A DNA stretch of 6,101 nt from Treponema sp. (GTDB lineage Bacteria > Spirochaetota > Spirochaetia > Treponematales > Breznakiellaceae), in contig JAIRRR010000078.1 of assembly GCA_031255875.1 (NCBI GenBank), forward strand, positions 1 to 6,101, in the 5' to 3' direction. Both the position numbers and the translations under genes were made by a program. A model generated the notes under the pieces. The model was not told where the DNA came from. It saw only the letters and a program-made list of their open reading frames with translations, and made no database searches. This document shows positions 5,169 to 6,101 of this stretch, one piece after another (within the stretch, counting starts at the first letter, position 1; each line of letters opens with the position of its first letter).

Positions 5169-5350
5169 GACGGCGAATTGACAAGAGGGGAAGGAGGCGG
5201 GATACTTCGGGGAGGCGGTCCGCGCGGGGTAGGGGAAAATGCGGGTGCCGCCGGAACCTTAGGCCGGGCCGCTTCCATGCGGCGCGAAGAAAAATGATCA
5301 TAAATTGAGTTCATTCGGAATGCGTCCACATTCTAATAATTTTCAAGGGT

Positions 5351-5384
5351 GTCTGTCCATAATGTGTCTACATTATGGACAGAC
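5351..5384. repeat. Perfect 15-bp palindrome with 4-nt loop
   Basis: GTCTGTCCATAATGT and its exact reverse complement flank the loop GTCT. It lies in AT-rich DNA just before the HicA-like remnant and is followed by TCTAATTATACATTTT, not a clean T-run. Candidates are a terminator, an operator, or a hairpin belonging to a mobile element end. A weaker hairpin, GAATG/CATTC, lies just upstream at 5318-5333. Confidence 0.85.
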
Positions 5385-5408
5385 TCTAATTATACATTTT
5401 ACCATTCA

Positions 5409-5561
5409 ATCTCTTTGGAACTGCTTAAAAAGACAGCTAAACGAGGAGCCGTTTTCGTGTGTCATGGGGCGAATCACGATATTGATGAGAAACTGTGAAC
5501 AAATACAGTATCTACCCAGATTCCCCGCTATGCTGGTATTAGGACCCGCGCAAGAATAAAA
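5409..5561 (+). pseudogene. hicA: Decayed HicA-like mRNA interferase toxin
   Basis: Reading the frame that starts at 5409 gives ISLELLKK, then GAVFVCHGANHDI (5445-5483), then DEKL, a TGA stop at 5496, and in the same frame a segment ending in QIPRYAGI (5517-5540). HicA toxins are about 60-80 residues and share a double-stranded-RNA-binding-like fold with a helix ending in LLKK, a core of the form G-x-x-F-x-x-HG-x-NHDIY including the catalytic His, and a later IPRH-x-EI. Order and spacing fit that pattern. The relic has no ATG (ATC stands where Met would be expected), an internal stop, R-to-C and H-to-Y changes at usual family positions, and a C-terminus that dissolves into palindromic DNA from about 5542. 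No hicB antitoxin is seen on either side. The identification rests on motif recognition, so it is probable rather than certain; a functional gene is very unlikely. Confidence 0.55.
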
Positions 5562-5640
5562 TGCCATGCATTTTATTCTAATTGCTTATATAGTAAGGAA
5601 ATAATATGACCAATGGGTCATATTATTTCTGCGCGGATCC
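5542..5640. repeat. Nested palindromic element: outer 10-bp arms enclosing two perfect hairpins
   Basis: Outer arms GGACCCGCGC (5542-5551) and GCGCGGATCC (5631-5640) pair at 9 of 10 positions. Inside, one base in from each arm, lie two perfect hairpins: 5553-5579 (12-bp stem AGAATAAAATGC, loop CAT) and 5598-5629 (14-bp stem, left arm GAAATAATATGACC, loop AATG). The linker between them can itself form a 4-bp hairpin (CTTA/TAAG, 5585-5597). The result is a compact three- or four-way junction with almost no unpaired junction bases on the outside. It overlaps the end of the HicA-like remnant, so it may have inserted there. No ORF lies inside. Confidence 0.75.
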
Positions 5641-5783
5641 TTAATGAGTTATGTGACATTTTTTAACCCCGCATTTTTTGACGCACCGCGCCCTCCTTGG
5701 CGCTAGAAATTTATTGTTTTTGTTTTAAATATAAATAATTAAATTAAATAATCATGGGAAAATAATAGAGGAAATAATGAAGA
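5641..5783. other. AT-rich stretch without a recognisable gene
   Basis: The stretch holds a GC-rich hairpin, GCGCC-CTCCTT-GGCGC at 5688-5703, standing out in otherwise AT-rich DNA. It is followed by the first copy of the 14-bp repeat AAATTTATTGTTTT (5707-5720) and then nearly pure A/T to about 5755. A short frame from the ATG at 5644 ends at the TAG at 5704-5706 after 20 codons; I see no support for it as a gene. Confidence 0.5.
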
Positions 5784-5821
5784 ATGTTTTGGGACATATT
5801 ATGCGGTAAATTTATTGTTTT
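5707..5821. repeat. 14-bp direct repeat AAATTTATTGTTTT, 101 bp apart
   Basis: Identical copies lie at 5707-5720 and 5808-5821. The interval contains the AT-rich tract and the ribosome binding site and start of the small ORF at 5784. Low complexity makes chance possible, but 14 exact bases within 115 bp may mark a small duplication or insertion target. Confidence 0.5.
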
Positions 5822-5945
5822 GGGGCTGCGTGAGGCAGTTCCTTGGTGCATTGCGCCAGAATTACTGAAGTTTGCTCCCCGCATAAAAAACGCCGAATTG
5901 CGTGATAACATTTATCGTTCAATTCGATGCCAGGCTTTAGCCTGA
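5784..5945 (+). CDS. Small hypothetical ORF (53 aa), possibly the front of a decayed gene
   Basis: ATG at 5784 follows GAGGAA (5768-5773) at a spacing of 10 bases. The frame encodes 53 residues starting MFWDILCGKF and ends at TGA 5943. After that stop the same frame stays open for a further ~44 codons to a TGA near 6078, so a gene of about 98 codons broken by one stop is possible. I do not recognise the protein; it has several Cys and a basic segment (PRIKNAELRDNIYRSIR). A strong hairpin (5894-5926) lies inside it, and the opposite strand is also open for about 62 codons over much of the same stretch but without an ATG. With this base composition the open frame may be chance. Confidence 0.25.
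   Translation: MFWDILCGKFIVLGLREAVPWCIAPELLKFAPRIKNAELRDNIYRSIRCQALA
5894..5926. repeat. Hairpin with 15 base pairs and one internal mismatch
   Basis: CGAATTG (5894-5900) pairs with CAATTCG (5920-5926), and GATAA (5904-5908) pairs with TTATC (5912-5916) around the loop CAT; two G-T pairs and one C-T mismatch join them. A second small hairpin, CAGGC-TTTA-GCCTG, follows at 5931-5944. Both add to the unusually hairpin-rich character of this end of the window. Confidence 0.6.
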
Positions 5946-6101
5946 GGACACCTTTTGTGTTACTGGCTAGGGAGTTATGTTGCTGGTAACAATAATCATC
6001 GTATTATTTGTGAGGTCAAATTAATTATAAGTTTGGCTAATTCAGTTATTGATTTATCCATACCACATTTTATCCAGTGATATATAAGCCCAATACTGCC
6101 G
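5946..6101. other. AT-rich right end, no supported gene
   Basis: Only a short inverted repeat, AATAAT-CATCGT-ATTATT (5991-6008), stands out. On the minus strand a 21-codon frame begins at an ATG near 6050 (MDKSITELAKLIINLTSQ...) without a good ribosome binding site; it could be the edge of something beyond the window but is not supported as a gene. Confidence 0.4.

Noticed and set aside
4791..5308. Several overlapping open frames of 65-165 codons across the tRNA block on both strands
   Set aside because: They translate the tRNA-Ser genes and the 65-bp repeats; this is a known source of false protein calls.
5440..5500. Group II intron domain V-like segment (GAGCCG...)
   Set aside because: The GAGCCG has no matching closing strand or GAAA-type loop, and no reverse transcriptase frame is present.
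5305..5559. 84-codon plus-strand frame across the HicA-like region, starting at a TTG
   Set aside because: It has no ATG or ribosome binding site, translates the palindrome at 5351-5384, and lies in a different frame from the recognisable HicA motifs.
5300..6101. CRISPR array
   Set aside because: There are palindromes and one 14-bp repeat pair but no regularly spaced repeats with unique spacers.

Overview
The window looks like a chromosome segment of a GC-rich spirochaete, probably a Treponema-like organism. This is an inference from three things: the style of the kinase and regulator proteins, the two serine tRNAs without an encoded CCA end, and the sigma-54 machinery. None of these is decisive. 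The first ~5.3 kb is GC-rich and gene-dense. The last ~0.8 kb (from about 5295) is abruptly AT-rich, almost free of genes, and packed with hairpins.

Layout. (1) 1-371, minus: the N-terminal part of a small exported protein that runs off the left edge. (2) 372-572: a divergent control region with two back-to-back sigma-54 type (-24/-12) promoters, an inverted repeat, and a tandem 10-bp repeat around a TATAAT. (3) 573-2015 and 2146-3603, plus: a membrane histidine kinase and an NtrC-family, sigma-54-activating response regulator, separated by a 130-bp gap with two GC hairpins. (4) 3793-4593, plus: a ZIP-family metal transporter. (5) 4658-5125, minus: tRNA-Ser(GGA) and tRNA-Ser(UGA), each with its own recognisable promoter. 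They flank a 65-bp direct repeat that carries the 3' end of the second tRNA. (6) 5126-5295: the upstream region of that tRNA, otherwise empty. (7) 5296-6101: an AT-rich region with a decayed HicA-like toxin gene, several long perfect palindromes, a small candidate ORF and a 14-bp direct repeat.

How it may work together. A secreted small protein diverges from a kinase/NtrC-regulator pair, both from sigma-54 promoters, with a metal transporter downstream. This matches the architecture of the enterobacterial zraP-zraSR envelope/zinc stress locus, although the small protein is not recognisably ZraP. The simplest model is an autoregulated envelope sensor: the kinase reads the periplasm, the regulator activates sigma-54 polymerase at both promoters, and the output is the exported protein, the system itself and possibly the ZIP transporter. 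The tRNA block and the hairpin-rich AT region look like a separate, recombination-prone accessory segment.
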